From: Saccharomycopsis fibuligera x Saccharomycopsis cf. fibuligera
Taxonomy: Eukaryota > Ascomycota > Saccharomycetes > Ascoideales > Saccharomycopsidaceae
DNA: 64,000 nucleotides
Direction: 5' to 3'
NCBI GenBank assembly: GCA_001936135.1
Contig: CP012812.1
Span: forward strand, 1,426,001-1,490,000
The position numbers were made by a program, and so were the translations under genes. Below, in pieces: positions 40,783-51,173 of this stretch (its first letter is position 1; each line of letters starts with the position of its first letter). The notes under the pieces are model-generated. The model saw only the letters and a list, made by a program, of their open reading frames with translations, ran no database searches and was not told the origin of the DNA.

Positions 40783-41979
40783 GATCTGCTGAGTTTGAAA
40801 TGAACAATCCGAGACTTGAGGTTTTTGGGTTGATTTAACTTGGTTTGCTTTATCACAGCAAGCGAAACGATTGGGCAGAATAGCAGGAGATTATACTAAA
40901 TGACCCCGTAGTTGTGCAGTATCAACGAGTATCACTTTCACTTGGTTCTGTTTCACTCGTTTTGGACTCTGTTTGTCTGTCCTTTCTTCCTTCCTTGACT
41001 GGATGTGCCCTTGGCAATTCAGTATATTTCGTTCCTGCCGTCTGATACTCTGAACACGTTTGCCACGTTAGCCGCCTCTTATCCACTTGACACTATAAGG
41101 TATAAAGCATACGACTGATGCGCACCGCACGAGTATACCGTTTTTTTTCTCCTCCCAAAATGCCCAAGTGCCAAAATACCCAAGTGCCAGTGATGCCTGC
41201 AGTTTGCGGAGGAGGAGGAGGACGAGGACGAGAGGAATTGCTGTTGTGTGCGGATGTCCGCGCAAGCATCCCACCCTTACACCGATCCAATCTATACTAC
41301 TCTTTGCAATAAACAGCATTCCCATCCTATCTAGTAATGATAGAAATAAGTTGGTAAAAGAGCAGTAACAATAAAATCAGACAAGAGCACGCCTAGGACA
41401 GTCGAGGGAAGTATAAGCATTACATGGGCGGTTTGACGAATTAAGCGATAGTGCATTGAGTATATAAACTACATTAAATAAACAGCAGCCACCACTGAAA
41501 AAAAGTAAAAAAAGTGCCAAAGTACAAAAAACCCAAAATAGAGAAAATGGACGAATCCCTACTGTGAGTAATACGTTGGCAGCTAGATCAGAAAAAATAA
41601 AAAACATTTATTGTTATTGTTACCTCTCCTTCTTTGAGTAAATCAACAGAAATGATTGAGTAACAGAGAAATGTTATATCAGTGTTTTATGTACGTCTTT
41701 GATGCTGATGGAAATGATGAAAATAGAGCAGAGAATAAAAAAAAAAAGAAAAGAAAAAAAGAAAAACGAAATTTGCCATTGGGCATATAATACATGATTA
41801 GCATAATCAACCTGGTGTTGAAAGTTAAGAGAAAGAAAACAAAACGATGAGCGATAGGAATTATGGAATGTGCAGTGCAATATGAATTATGATAATATAA
41901 CGTAGTATAATATAGAACGAGTGCAAAGAGATGACTATAAAGATAAATGTGAAACCAGGTGCAGCAGCAGCAGCAAGCT
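40783..41979. other. 1.2-kb spacer: promoter of the zinc-cluster gene and RCN1 3' region
   Basis: CT-rich sequence lies at 40930-41040, and (GGAGGA)-like purine repeats at 41207-41235. Overlapping short frames at 41068-41368 appear on both strands and are not called. A-rich runs near 41737-41766 adjoin the RCN1 3' end. Confidence 0.45.
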
Positions 41980-42801
41980 CTATTCATAGTTGTCCAACGT
42001 AATCAGAGGACTTGCCGGTGACCGAGACCCGTCATTGTTATTGTTGTTTTCAAAAGCGTTGGTTGCAGCGCCAGCCAAAGTATCTATTTTCAAATCCATT
42101 GACTTTAGTAGAGTTTTGGTGGACCCTTTGCTATTCACACTAGCGCTACTGCTATCCTTGCTGCGGATCTTATCGAGGCCACTGCCACTAATATTATTAA
42201 TATTATTATTGCTGTTATTATTGATGCCAGCATCATTATTTATCTCATCTTCAATGTCCTTCTCGTCATCTGCCGGTTCCGGCATTGGCTCTTCATAATT
42301 GGCAATGAAATCATCAACTCGGCCATTGTTATCCACCCCGCCGTTGGTGAAGTTCCCATCCAACGGAGCGTATTTTTGCAAGTCGATATTCAAGTGCCGA
42401 TTGTTGACTGATTTTGGCGGTTTGATCAACGTCTCGGAAAGAGAGATTTTGCCCAAGCTGTTGAATGTTTGGTGAGACTTGAGAAGCGTGTAGATATGGC
42501 TGGCAATTGACTCGTTATTGAAGACAATCACTATACGCTGGAGGGAGGCTAGGGTGGAAAAGTAGTATATTTGGCAAGCGACGTCGGCGGCGCTGCCACT
42601 GGCGCTGCCACTGGCGTTGCTGTTCAAGACAAAGATTTTGATTTCATCAGCAAGGGATAGACTGGCGGTTTGGCTTTTCTGGAAAACAGAGGCTGGCAAG
42701 TCCGAAAGGATGATTGTGGTGCGAGGCATCTTTTTGGCGAGTAAGGGAGACGTGTTGAGACGGGAGTGCAATGATTGAGAGTGGGAAAAGACCGAGGTCA
42801 T
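41980..42801 (-). CDS. RCN1: Calcipressin-like calcineurin regulator
   Basis: The open frame gives 273 residues from the ATG at 42801, or 249 from the in-frame ATG at 42729. The second start is preferred because MPRTTIILSDLPASVF matches the beta-strand that opens the RRM-like calcipressin domain (TDTIIITSD in S. cerevisiae Rcn1). The next strand RIVIVFNNESIASHIYTLL fits the second conserved element. Residues beyond ~150 are acidic and Asn-rich. The C terminus ends in SPASPLITLDNYE, where PLITLD resembles a calcineurin-docking PxIxIT motif. The canonical FLISPP.SPP box is not clear; KPPKSVNNRHLNID stands in its place. Calcipressins bind and modulate calcineurin. A Crz1-type site (43010-43017) lies upstream, consistent with the known feedback control of this family. 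The call is moderate. Confidence 0.55.
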   Translation of the reverse strand: MTSVFSHSQSLHSRLNTSPLLAKKMPRTTIILSDLPASVFQKSQTASLSLADEIKIFVLNSNASGSASGSAADVACQIYYFSTLASLQRIVIVFNNESIASHIYTLLKSHQTFNSLGKISLSETLIKPPKSVNNRHLNIDLQKYAPLDGNFTNGGVDNNGRVDDFIANYEEPMPEPADDEKDIEDEINNDAGINNNSNNNINNISGSGLDKIRSKDSSSASVNSKGSTKTLLKSMDLKIDTLAGAATNAFENNNNNDGSRSPASPLITLDNYE

Positions 42802-43009
42802 TGTGATTTGAGCGGTATTGATATTGATAGTGCGTAAAATGGTATATTATTTTCTACTATGAGTAGTTTCTGACACCAGCAAAAGAGAAGCAACAGCAGC
42901 AGTGGATTGGTTGCTGGTTATATACATTACTACTTCTGATTGTGTCAGCGACCGTTAGCTGTCACCAGCCACATTTTTCCACGCACAATGACGCTCGTTG
43001 CTCCACCAG

Positions 43010-43017
43010 GTGGCGCA
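43010..43017 (+). promoter_or_regulatory. Crz1 (calcineurin-dependent response) site upstream of RCN1
   Basis: GTGGCGCA matches the Crz1 consensus GNGGCKCA exactly. It is about 210-280 bp upstream of the two possible RCN1 starts. RCN1 is a known Crz1 target in S. cerevisiae, so the position is meaningful, but an 8-bp match can also arise by chance. Confidence 0.45.
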
Positions 43018-43220
43018 GTTTTTATCTTTTCCTTCTGCCGCTGACTTCGCTGCGCTCGGATGCATAGAGCTGTGCTTAACTGCTCCGTACTGCGCTTGGC
43101 GGTGCTATCTCACGCAGAGCAACGCCGTCTGACGCCCGTAACTTGTCACATGCCTGTTCACGTGGTATCTGGTGGCCGTGCTGGCCCGACACTGTTGAGC
43201 GCCGTGTGCTACACTCCTAT

Positions 43221-43243
43221 AGTCAGTCAGTCAGTCAGTCAGT
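43221..43243. repeat. (AGTC)n tetranucleotide tandem repeat
   Basis: Nearly six perfect AGTC units in the RCN1 upstream region. Confidence 0.95.
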
Positions 43244-44369
43244 TGAAGCATCTTTTGTGCTTTGCCTCTTTCCAGATTTGCTCTTGCAGACTGATGAAAT
43301 GCTCTGTATGTACCATTTAACCGTTATGGCTGAGCCAATTACTGGCAGTCCATGTCCGTGGACCCCTATCTCGTGGCCCCACTGCGCCCTAGCCTGTCTT
43401 TTCCCTATTTCATTACTGTGCTGAATACAGCCAGGCTCGCATTTGCCAGCCGCACTCACTCGAGCAAAGCTCCGGACGGTATTCTTGGGGTGCTGCACCC
43501 CCTTCGTCCTCGCGTCTTTCTTATAGCTAGGCTAGTAGCAGTACCTACAGTGAGTGGTATACCACTACTGCTATAGACAGGCCATCCACAAATTCAATGA
43601 GCGATTTTCGCAACTCGAGAGTCAGCCTCGGCAGACAAAGCAACGTTTCTCGTTTCTCTCCACTAGCAAGTGGCTCTGCGCTGCTCTGCTCTGCCTCCTT
43701 TGTCTCCGCCAAGAGTCGCTTACTCTATATGAAGAAAAGCATACTTGAGCCAAACACAGTGTAAACCAGAACAAAAAAAAAAAGGGCCAAAAGAAAAAAA
43801 AATGCCTATGCCTGAGAATAGGGGCAAAAAGCGCCACTTATCGCCACCAAGAAACGTAAAAGCGGTGAAGTGGCGGTGCATTTTTTCCGTCTAAAGAGAC
43901 GTGAAAAAGCGTATGTCAAAATGGAAAAACCTATTCGCCATTGGTTGGTTAGTTAATCATTACTCATTATTCATTAATCGTGGCTAGAGAGCTAGCTAAT
44001 TATATAGGATGGAAGGATCTTGAAACAAAAATAAAAAACCAAACAAAAGGAATAAAAATAAGACAGTTATTATTAACGGTTTAATGCTAAAATGCAGGTT
44101 GGATTGTCGATAGCAACGACAACATGAAAGATATAAAAAAAAAAAAAAACTAGAATAGTAACTGTAGCAAAAGCAAAAACTAGAGCAAACAGGTTGTTTT
44201 GTTACGGAGAAAAGAAAAAAAGAAAGATAAAACAAATGGTCAAGAACTGGCAACCATCGGACTCTTTGGTGGTTGTTCTTGTTCTTGTCCTTGTTCTTCA
44301 CCAGACATCAGCGTCGATAATGACGTTCCGGTCCCGTGTGTAGTGGCAGTTCCAATAGTAGTAAGCTCC

Positions 44370-47300
44370 TCATCTTTGGATATCGCTGCCGAGGGGGCGA
44401 TATATTCCCAGAATCTCTGCTGGAGACCCACTTTCCTCATTTGCCTCTGTTGCCGCTGCTTCAATCTTGCCCATCTTATCGATTTTGGATTTAGCAGCAG
44501 CAACCGCCGCAACGACAATCTTGCCACCGCTCTCCTCGATGCCTGCTTCAACGTTGTCAACATTCACGCCAGCGCTACCCTTAGCCATCCTGTCAACTTG
44601 CTGCTGCTTTGCCCGTCTCATTTGCTTCAAGTGCAACTGCTTGAAATACTGTAGCGTCGCATCATAGCACATTGTGTACTGGTTGATGTTTTGAACCATG
44701 AATAATCGCTGTTTGCGTAGCTCGGAAACCGTTTTATAGATTAGATTTTTCTCACTTTTGTACGGATCAGTAGTGTTGTTGGCAGCGGTGGTGGTGCTGC
44801 TGCTTTTCTGGTGCTGTTCAAGGCTGCTGAGGACCATGCCGATGGCTATGAATGTCCCGGTACGCCCGCAGCCGGCAGAGCAATGGATTATGGTATTTAA
44901 ATCATTTTGATACTTTCTGTTGCTGCTGCCCATTTCCCCATCGTCACTGCTGTTGTTGATCTGGGCACCATTGATCGGCAACAACACCTCGCTAATCAAA
45001 AACTTTTTGAGCTTAACTAAACACAAAATCAACTCAAGATTCTTTATGATTGCAAAATCCGGCCAGTTGAGAAACTCTATCTGGATTATGAATTTGCTCG
45101 ACTTTATAGCAAACATTTGTTCAAAAGCCGGGTCTGCCTTTGCATCGCTATGCTCCCCATCATCACTACTGCTGCCGCCGCTGCTTTTATACACATTGGT
45201 CAATTTTTGCTTAATTGTATCAAGTTCACGTGTCTCAATCTGTTCAAGTTCCACCAAATGCCCACAGCGAATAATGAACTGGTTATTGATGATAATCTCG
45301 TTATTTGAGTTTTGCAAAATTATTCCGTTTTTCACAAATTGCTGTGACTGATAGTATTTTGGCGCGGTGGTATTACCACCAATGCTGCCACTGCTTGAGC
45401 CTCTTTTGTAATCCGGCAAGGTCCGCTTGCTACTGCTGTTGCTGTTGCTGCCATCATTATCACCAAACACTAGCTCACCGCCATTCCCGAGCAATTTAAA
45501 ACACACTTTTTTGCTGTTTTCTGGATCTAGGTGTCTTCCACTTGGTTTACTTGCATCGCTGATTTGAAATAGTTTCTCTCTCAATAAACTCAATGACCCA
45601 GGGTTGTCAAAATCAATATTCATGTCATGGAATTTGATTGGCTTGGCTGCATTTTCCAGACCTTGTCTTGCCGATTTTGATTGAGATTGTTGAGACTGAA
45701 TAGCGCCCGCCCGCCCCGTTGACGGGTTTCCGCCCTTGGTTTGAGCGGCATTGTAGCCATCGCCATTTTCTACCTCTCCAATACCCCGCTGCTGCTGCTG
45801 CTGCTGCTCATAATAGTCAATGTTCCAAACATTACTATTCAACTTGACCACCAACATCAACTTCTCAAAATGATTAACAATGCTCCAAAATTCACAAAAA
45901 TTATTTTTAACCGGATCCTGGGTAGCAATGTAAACCTCTGGTGAAATTTGCGGCACCGTGATGAAGTTTGCATTTATGTAGTTTTCTTTTTCCAAGGTGG
46001 CTTGGTCCTTGTGTTTATCGCTGGCACGATTCTTGTTGCAGATATGGCTCTTACTGGCATGGCTATTCTTGCTTTGAGGATCGATTTTGCTTCTAGAGCT
46101 GGCCAGCTCACAATCTCCACCACTCTTCTCCACAAACCGCCTCAAGTTCACCTTGACTCTAGAATGTTCAAACGGCAAAATATTGGAGTACCGGTTCTTT
46201 GCGCACATTGTTCCAGGGGTGGTTGGGGTGGTGGGCGTGCCCGGAGTACTGCCAGTCCCCAAGCCATTCCATTTGCTTGACCCGGCTAATGATGCTGGTG
46301 ATGAATGGCCACCGCCATGAATATATCCGTTGGCGCTGTGACTTGCCCCATCTAATTTGAAATAATTGAATGGGATTTTGTAGTTCACCTGATCGCATGC
46401 CGGACATGGAGTACTTGGTGAGCATATTGAAGGTGAATGTAGTCCTTGGCTACTAATTGTGTTGGACAAGATATTGTTAATACCGGTGGTGGTGGTGGTG
46501 GCGGCGGCGCCCGTTGTATAAACAATCTTTAATCTTTTTTCCTGTAGTTTTTCAAGTTTACTGAACTCCTCATTAACAATCGCATTAGCATTGCGATCCG
46601 AAACATAAAACTGAAACCACGCAGGCAAATCATCAACTTTAATATTCTTATTGCGCTCTTGCATGACCTCGTAGCTGATGTAGCTGTTTAGACACTGTTG
46701 TAAATTGGGACTCTTTTCACTGAGCGTTATTGTAACGCTGCCGTTGCCGTTACTAGTGGAATTAAAGTTGTTTTTTGAGCCGTTATTGGTGTTGGTGGCG
46801 TTAGTCTTCATGCCTGCTACTAACTGTTGGAACTTTTTTTTGGCATTGGGTTTTGGCAATGGCATTGCCATTGAGTTCGGCTTAAGATGATTATTTGGCG
46901 AGAGCTTTAGCAAAGTCGGTATTGCCATGTTGTTGTTATGCTTGTGAATTTGATTGGTCGCTGGATTTGAATTCGAAAACCCAGATACCGGGATGCCGCT
47001 GGATAAATTAAGGTCAAATGAATCATTAATTGGCAGACCCGATGGAGGACTATTGCTTTTCGATCTTTTTTTGCCATTTGCATTAGCAACTTCCTGGCTG
47101 ATTGATTCAACCAACTCATCATCAATTTGGTCTTTTGAATAATTGTGTAATTGCCGCTCTGGAACATCGCCCACTTTAAGAGCTTTTGAATCAATAATTT
47201 TTGCCTCTTTTGGCGGCGCTTGTGGTGGTGGTGCTTCATTCACCATATGAAACTTTAAGTTTGGCTTGAGTTTGATACACGATGATGGATCATTAGCAGC

Positions 47301-47939
47301 GGCAAAATTATGGAATTTTTGTAATAGCAAATCACATTCATTTTCGGCGTTTCTTCCCACATTGAAAAAAAGGACATTGATGGTGTTGTTGTTGTTGTTG
47401 TTATTGTTTGCAGGCGTTTCGATATCGTTACCGGTAGTATTTGAATGATTGACTGTTTTATTTTCATCCCCATTTCCATTTTCATTGCCATTTCCATTTC
47501 CGTTTTGATTACTATTAGCATTAGTGTTGTCGAGATCTGCAGCGGATTGCGGTTTTTCTTTTCCGCTCAGGTGTCCGCTGCTGCATGTGGAGCGCAGTTG
47601 CCGCTGCTTGTTGTTAACATTGCCGCCGCTTTGTTTTTTCTCAAATAGCAAAGAAAACAAAATTTTCAGCTGATAAGGGTCTAATCCATCAATGACGTTG
47701 AGCAAATTGAACGATTTTCTCTTAAGTAACGTTGAAGGCACCGAGACATGGAACGAATTCGTGATTCTAAATTGTTGATAGCTGCTGAACGGACGTAAGT
47801 CAAGCACAATGTTGTTTGGGCGAGCCAAGTCGAACGCGGCAGGAGTGAGCTGCTGCTGTGGATGTGACGGGCACGACTGAGAATGACAGACGCTGGCGCT
47901 GTTGCTGAGATATAAGCTGCTAATGGGAACAATGTCCAT
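44370..47939 (-). CDS. PTP3: Tyrosine-specific MAP kinase phosphatase (PTP2/PTP3 type)
   Basis: From the first ATG (47937-47939) the protein has 1189 residues. The frame is open upstream to 48050 but only from a GTG, with His-rich low-complexity codons, so the ATG is chosen. Near residue 45 is an inactive rhodanese-like domain (IVLDLRPFSSYQQF, HVSVPSTLLKRKSFNLLNVI), matching the CH2/MAPK-docking region of yeast Ptp2 and Ptp3. The C-terminal third is a classical PTP domain: NRYSNILPFEHSRVKV, ENYINANFI, the WPD loop (LNWPDFAI) and the P-loop IIHCSAGCGRTGTFIA with its catalytic Cys. The domain contains several Ser/Gln/Asn-rich inserts. Family members dephosphorylate Hog1, Fus3 and Slt2. Long Asn/Gly/Ser linkers explain the size compared with 928 residues for S. 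cerevisiae Ptp3. PTP2 is the alternative name. Confidence 0.85.
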   Translation of the reverse strand: MDIVPISSLYLSNSASVCHSQSCPSHPQQQLTPAAFDLARPNNIVLDLRPFSSYQQFRITNSFHVSVPSTLLKRKSFNLLNVIDGLDPYQLKILFSLLFEKKQSGGNVNNKQRQLRSTCSSGHLSGKEKPQSAADLDNTNANSNQNGNGNGNENGNGDENKTVNHSNTTGNDIETPANNNNNNNNTINVLFFNVGRNAENECDLLLQKFHNFAAANDPSSCIKLKPNLKFHMVNEAPPPQAPPKEAKIIDSKALKVGDVPERQLHNYSKDQIDDELVESISQEVANANGKKRSKSNSPPSGLPINDSFDLNLSSGIPVSGFSNSNPATNQIHKHNNNMAIPTLLKLSPNNHLKPNSMAMPLPKPNAKKKFQQLVAGMKTNATNTNNGSKNNFNSTSNGNGSVTITLSEKSPNLQQCLNSYISYEVMQERNKNIKVDDLPAWFQFYVSDRNANAIVNEEFSKLEKLQEKRLKIVYTTGAAATTTTTGINNILSNTISSQGLHSPSICSPSTPCPACDQVNYKIPFNYFKLDGASHSANGYIHGGGHSSPASLAGSSKWNGLGTGSTPGTPTTPTTPGTMCAKNRYSNILPFEHSRVKVNLRRFVEKSGGDCELASSRSKIDPQSKNSHASKSHICNKNRASDKHKDQATLEKENYINANFITVPQISPEVYIATQDPVKNNFCEFWSIVNHFEKLMLVVKLNSNVWNIDYYEQQQQQQRGIGEVENGDGYNAAQTKGGNPSTGRAGAIQSQQSQSKSARQGLENAAKPIKFHDMNIDFDNPGSLSLLREKLFQISDASKPSGRHLDPENSKKVCFKLLGNGGELVFGDNDGSNSNSSSKRTLPDYKRGSSSGSIGGNTTAPKYYQSQQFVKNGIILQNSNNEIIINNQFIIRCGHLVELEQIETRELDTIKQKLTNVYKSSGGSSSDDGEHSDAKADPAFEQMFAIKSSKFIIQIEFLNWPDFAIIKNLELILCLVKLKKFLISEVLLPINGAQINNSSDDGEMGSSNRKYQNDLNTIIHCSAGCGRTGTFIAIGMVLSSLEQHQKSSSTTTAANNTTDPYKSEKNLIYKTVSELRKQRLFMVQNINQYTMCYDATLQYFKQLHLKQMRRAKQQQVDRMAKGSAGVNVDNVEAGIEESGGKIVVAAVAAAKSKIDKMGKIEAAATEANEESGSPAEILGIYRPLGSDIQR

Positions 47940-50900
47940 GGCGCATTCATTGACTGGATTATGATGATGATGAAGATGATGATAACGATGATGATGATAA
48001 TGCTGGTGGGCAGTAAGCGAGTGAGGTTGCACTGAGAAAAGAAATATCTAAAAAGACAAGTATCTGGATAAGAAAAAAAAACAAGTAAAAAAAAAAGACA
48101 ACCATCTTGAGCATAGATTAGACAAAGAGTAAAAAGGAAATGGTGGAGTAGAAATACCAAAGTTGATTGACTGAATTGTCACTTATTGTTGGCATCATCG
48201 CTGGAAATAATCCATGCATCAGCGATTAACAACATACTTGCAATTCCTCCACACAAGCGAAGCGCCCGAAAGTGCTATACATCACTACACATCGTTTCAC
48301 CTTGTCTCACATTATTATACATTACTACACATTGTTACACATTGTTACACATCACTATATGACGTATCCATGTCAGCTGACTGCACTATAGTGCACCTCA
48401 GTGCTTAGCTAAGCACAGCGCCTATCCTGCGAAAGGGAACCAGCGTCGCTGTGATGTCATTGGCTGTGAGCCAGGGCACGCAACCAATATAAGGGCATTT
48501 GGTTGGTGATGGTTGTGATGCTGTGTATTGGGCATTTATCTTTTGGTACTATTGGTAATAGAAATTAATGCCAATATTTTTTTAATGCTAATGCCAGCGG
48601 CAGTTACATAGCGTAGTCCGCCCGCCCAGTAGTTTTGGCAGCTAATAACACCGCGACTTTCGCGCGGATCGTCAGCCACGCTTCAGGCTTCATGAAAAAT
48701 TCGGCGATAATGAAACGAAATTTCTAGAACATTGGTAGAAGCATTTGCATGTCGACACACAATAATGATTGGCAATAGAGTAATAAAATTATCAATCATA
48801 CCGGGCCTTTCCACACCATAGAGTCTTTACACTAACACAATAATATTATGCATACAATAAAGTACTGTAAAACAGTTCCAGACTTTGCTTTCTCGGCTGT
48901 AGCACACGAGTATGAAAATCTGTTATGGAAAATATTCGAATATTCCGGGACAGCCGTACATCAGGAAGTGCACAAAGATGACCGACCCACTAGCATAGCA
49001 AGTAATCAATAAAAAGGCTAATGTATTAATCTTGCTCTTACCAACTACAAGTGTGCTCAGTATACTAACATCGTCAAACAAGCGACAACTTTTGATAACC
49101 CTAACGATTGTTAATCCAGCAATCATTATTTGAGGCCTTCTATCAGGCTAACTTGAATTGCTTGCCGTCGTTTCTTTTCTTTTTTTTTTTTTTTCTTTTT
49201 TTGTTTTTTCACTGCTTGTGCTACCAATACTTAGAGATTTGAGTCTAAATTTACATTGGAAATCCATAGATTAACTCTATAACCACACTGTGAATATATA
49301 TATATATATAGCAGAGTTAGCTTTTCCATGCACCGCCTACATTATCCAACATCGCGACGCAGCACTTAATGCCTTAAACTCCAACGGCCATTTGAGATTA
49401 AACTTTGCTCAATTTTGGTACTTTGCTCAACTATGGCAGTACGACTGCTCGACTTATCGAATTACCAACTACGCTTAAATTTTGGGTTAAAATTTTAGAT
49501 TCGGTTTAGGGTCTCTACGAACTTATTTACATAACGCGGGGCCTTAGATCATTTTATAATAATGTTAGATCATCTATAATACATCAAACTCAACCATAGC
49601 TTCATATCCAGAACCATCACTATATACCATATTGTACCATGTCATACCAGACCCCCTTTTCCAAAGTTATTTCTTTTTTCGACCTCTTAATAGCTTGTAT
49701 GATAAAAGCGCTTTGGATCAAAAAACTTACTTGAACAGTATGAATAACATGGGGAATTGCATGTAATGATAAGCTCACTATTTTCAAATTAGTGCATTTT
49801 GACTGAAAAAATTATAGCAGTTGAAGCATAAGTACCAAAATGCTAACTGGCAGGCTTATTCGATTGCTATTGTTGCTTTGATTGTTGAGTAATAGTAGTT
49901 GTATTTGTATTTGGTTTGATGTGGTTAAGAAGGTTGGTAATACAAAGAAAAGTGATCCAATCGATAAATAAATAAGCTTGAAATATTTTTATTCGATACA
50001 GCTCGAGTAACTTATATTCTATATAGTGCATCAAGAAAACTGTGTAGTATGCTCATCTTCAATAGCCGGCAGGATGGTTGGTAGTACTTTCAAAAGAAGA
50101 AGAAGAAGTTACATGCTTAAAATTTTCTATATTTGTCTCTTAGCAGCAGTTTCTGCAAACAAAAAGGATATAAATAGTTTCTATTTGAGGCTCTTCACTC
50201 TTCCCCAATGTTTGTCTAGTGTTACAACATAAGCACATCAATCCTTACCCGTATATCATACAGGCTTTCAGCGGGTGAACTAAGAAAGCTGCGAAAGATT
50301 TCTATTGAGTGGCGTTTGCGTTTGGCGTCCACTTGTATATGTGGGAGTTTATCGCTACCCAGTTGAGCTAGAAAGTGGCTGCAAGTAGTCAACAGGTGAT
50401 TTACATGGTTCTTTGTACATGGAAATATTCTATACGAAATATCCTATACAAAAGAAAAAAAAAAGGGAGAGGGGGAAGATTATCTTTTGTCGCCGGCGTG
50501 CTAGGGTATGCCCTATAGAGTATTACCAGGGATGTTATGATTAATATTATCAATTAACCCGAAACTGCGATGAGCGCAGTTCGAACCGCGTTTTCTTCCG
50601 CTCTATGCGCGGCGGCGGTGCTCGTAACACAACACAAAACAGAAGAAAAAGAAAAAAAAAGTTTGTTGTCAGTTCAAAGTAAAATTAATTTCAACTTCAT
50701 CGAGATCCAGACAAAAACACATCTCAGCCACTATTAACAACCATCATCGCCAACTCGATATTACCACAAACTCAGACTTTGTTCTTGTGTCTTCTCTTCT
50801 TATACCAGAACACATTTCCACCAAACCCAGCCGCCTCTCTTCTTCTCTGCACTGCACCGCCCCAGCTTGAGTCCGCGCCTCTTCTTCCCTCACGCGCTCC

Positions 50901-51173
50901 TTGTTAATATTTGTCCTTAACTCTCAAATCCGCTCAACTCAGCTCAGCTCAAATTAGACGGACTTATACTGGAATTTCCTCTTGATATTCTCCATTCCGA
51001 TTTTAATTCGGAACTATATCAGTATCCAATCTTCCAAATAATAGTTGTAACCTTTTGGTGCCATTTTATCTCTCTATTCATCCCATTCTGTTTGCAACTT
51101 TCTGTTTCACTCAAATCCTTATTTTTTTTTTCCGTTTGTTTGATCCCCGACTCAACTAGTTTTCTCATCCATT
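47940..51173. other. 3.2-kb divergent spacer PTP3 / SMI1
   Basis: It is the only DNA upstream of both genes. The PTP3 side holds an (ATG/ATC) imperfect repeat (47959-48001). Further right are a TACACATTGT-type tandem repeat, a (TA)n run at 49287-49309 and a poly-T at 49179-49201. The last ~450 bp before SMI1 (50700-51170) are pyrimidine-rich on the coding strand, like a long 5' leader. Short frames (48923-49126, 49290-49478, 50026-50232) are not convincing. Confidence 0.5.
48277..48357. repeat. Short degenerate minisatellite (TACACATTGT-like units)
   Basis: About eight imperfect units of roughly 10 bp, such as TACACATCAC, TACACATCGT and TACACATTGT, stand head to tail. It is non-coding. Confidence 0.75.

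Larger units (their letters stand above)
42802..44369. other. 1.6-kb spacer: RCN1 promoter and PTP3 3' region
   Basis: It is less AT-rich than other spacers over 42960-43700. It contains a Crz1-type site and an AGTC tandem repeat, both listed separately. A second weaker Crz1-like core (GAGGCTGAC on the minus strand) is at 43621-43629. Several frames cross it on both strands but none has recognisable features. A-rich runs lie at 43771-43802 and 44137-44149. Confidence 0.45.

Noticed and set aside
43060-43748. Overlapping frames on both strands upstream of RCN1
   Set aside because: The lower AT content of this spacer makes random frames longer; none shows a domain and they overlap each other.
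47940-48032. A His-rich N-terminal extension of PTP3
   Set aside because: It begins with GTG and is the translation of an imperfect ATG/ATC repeat; the first ATG is at 47939.
50541-50615. A possible transfer RNA gene, from GCAGTTCGAACCGC with a small CTGCG/CGCAG hairpin next to it
   Set aside because: The bases around TTCGAA do not form a T-arm in either orientation, and no matching D-arm, anticodon arm or acceptor stem could be built.
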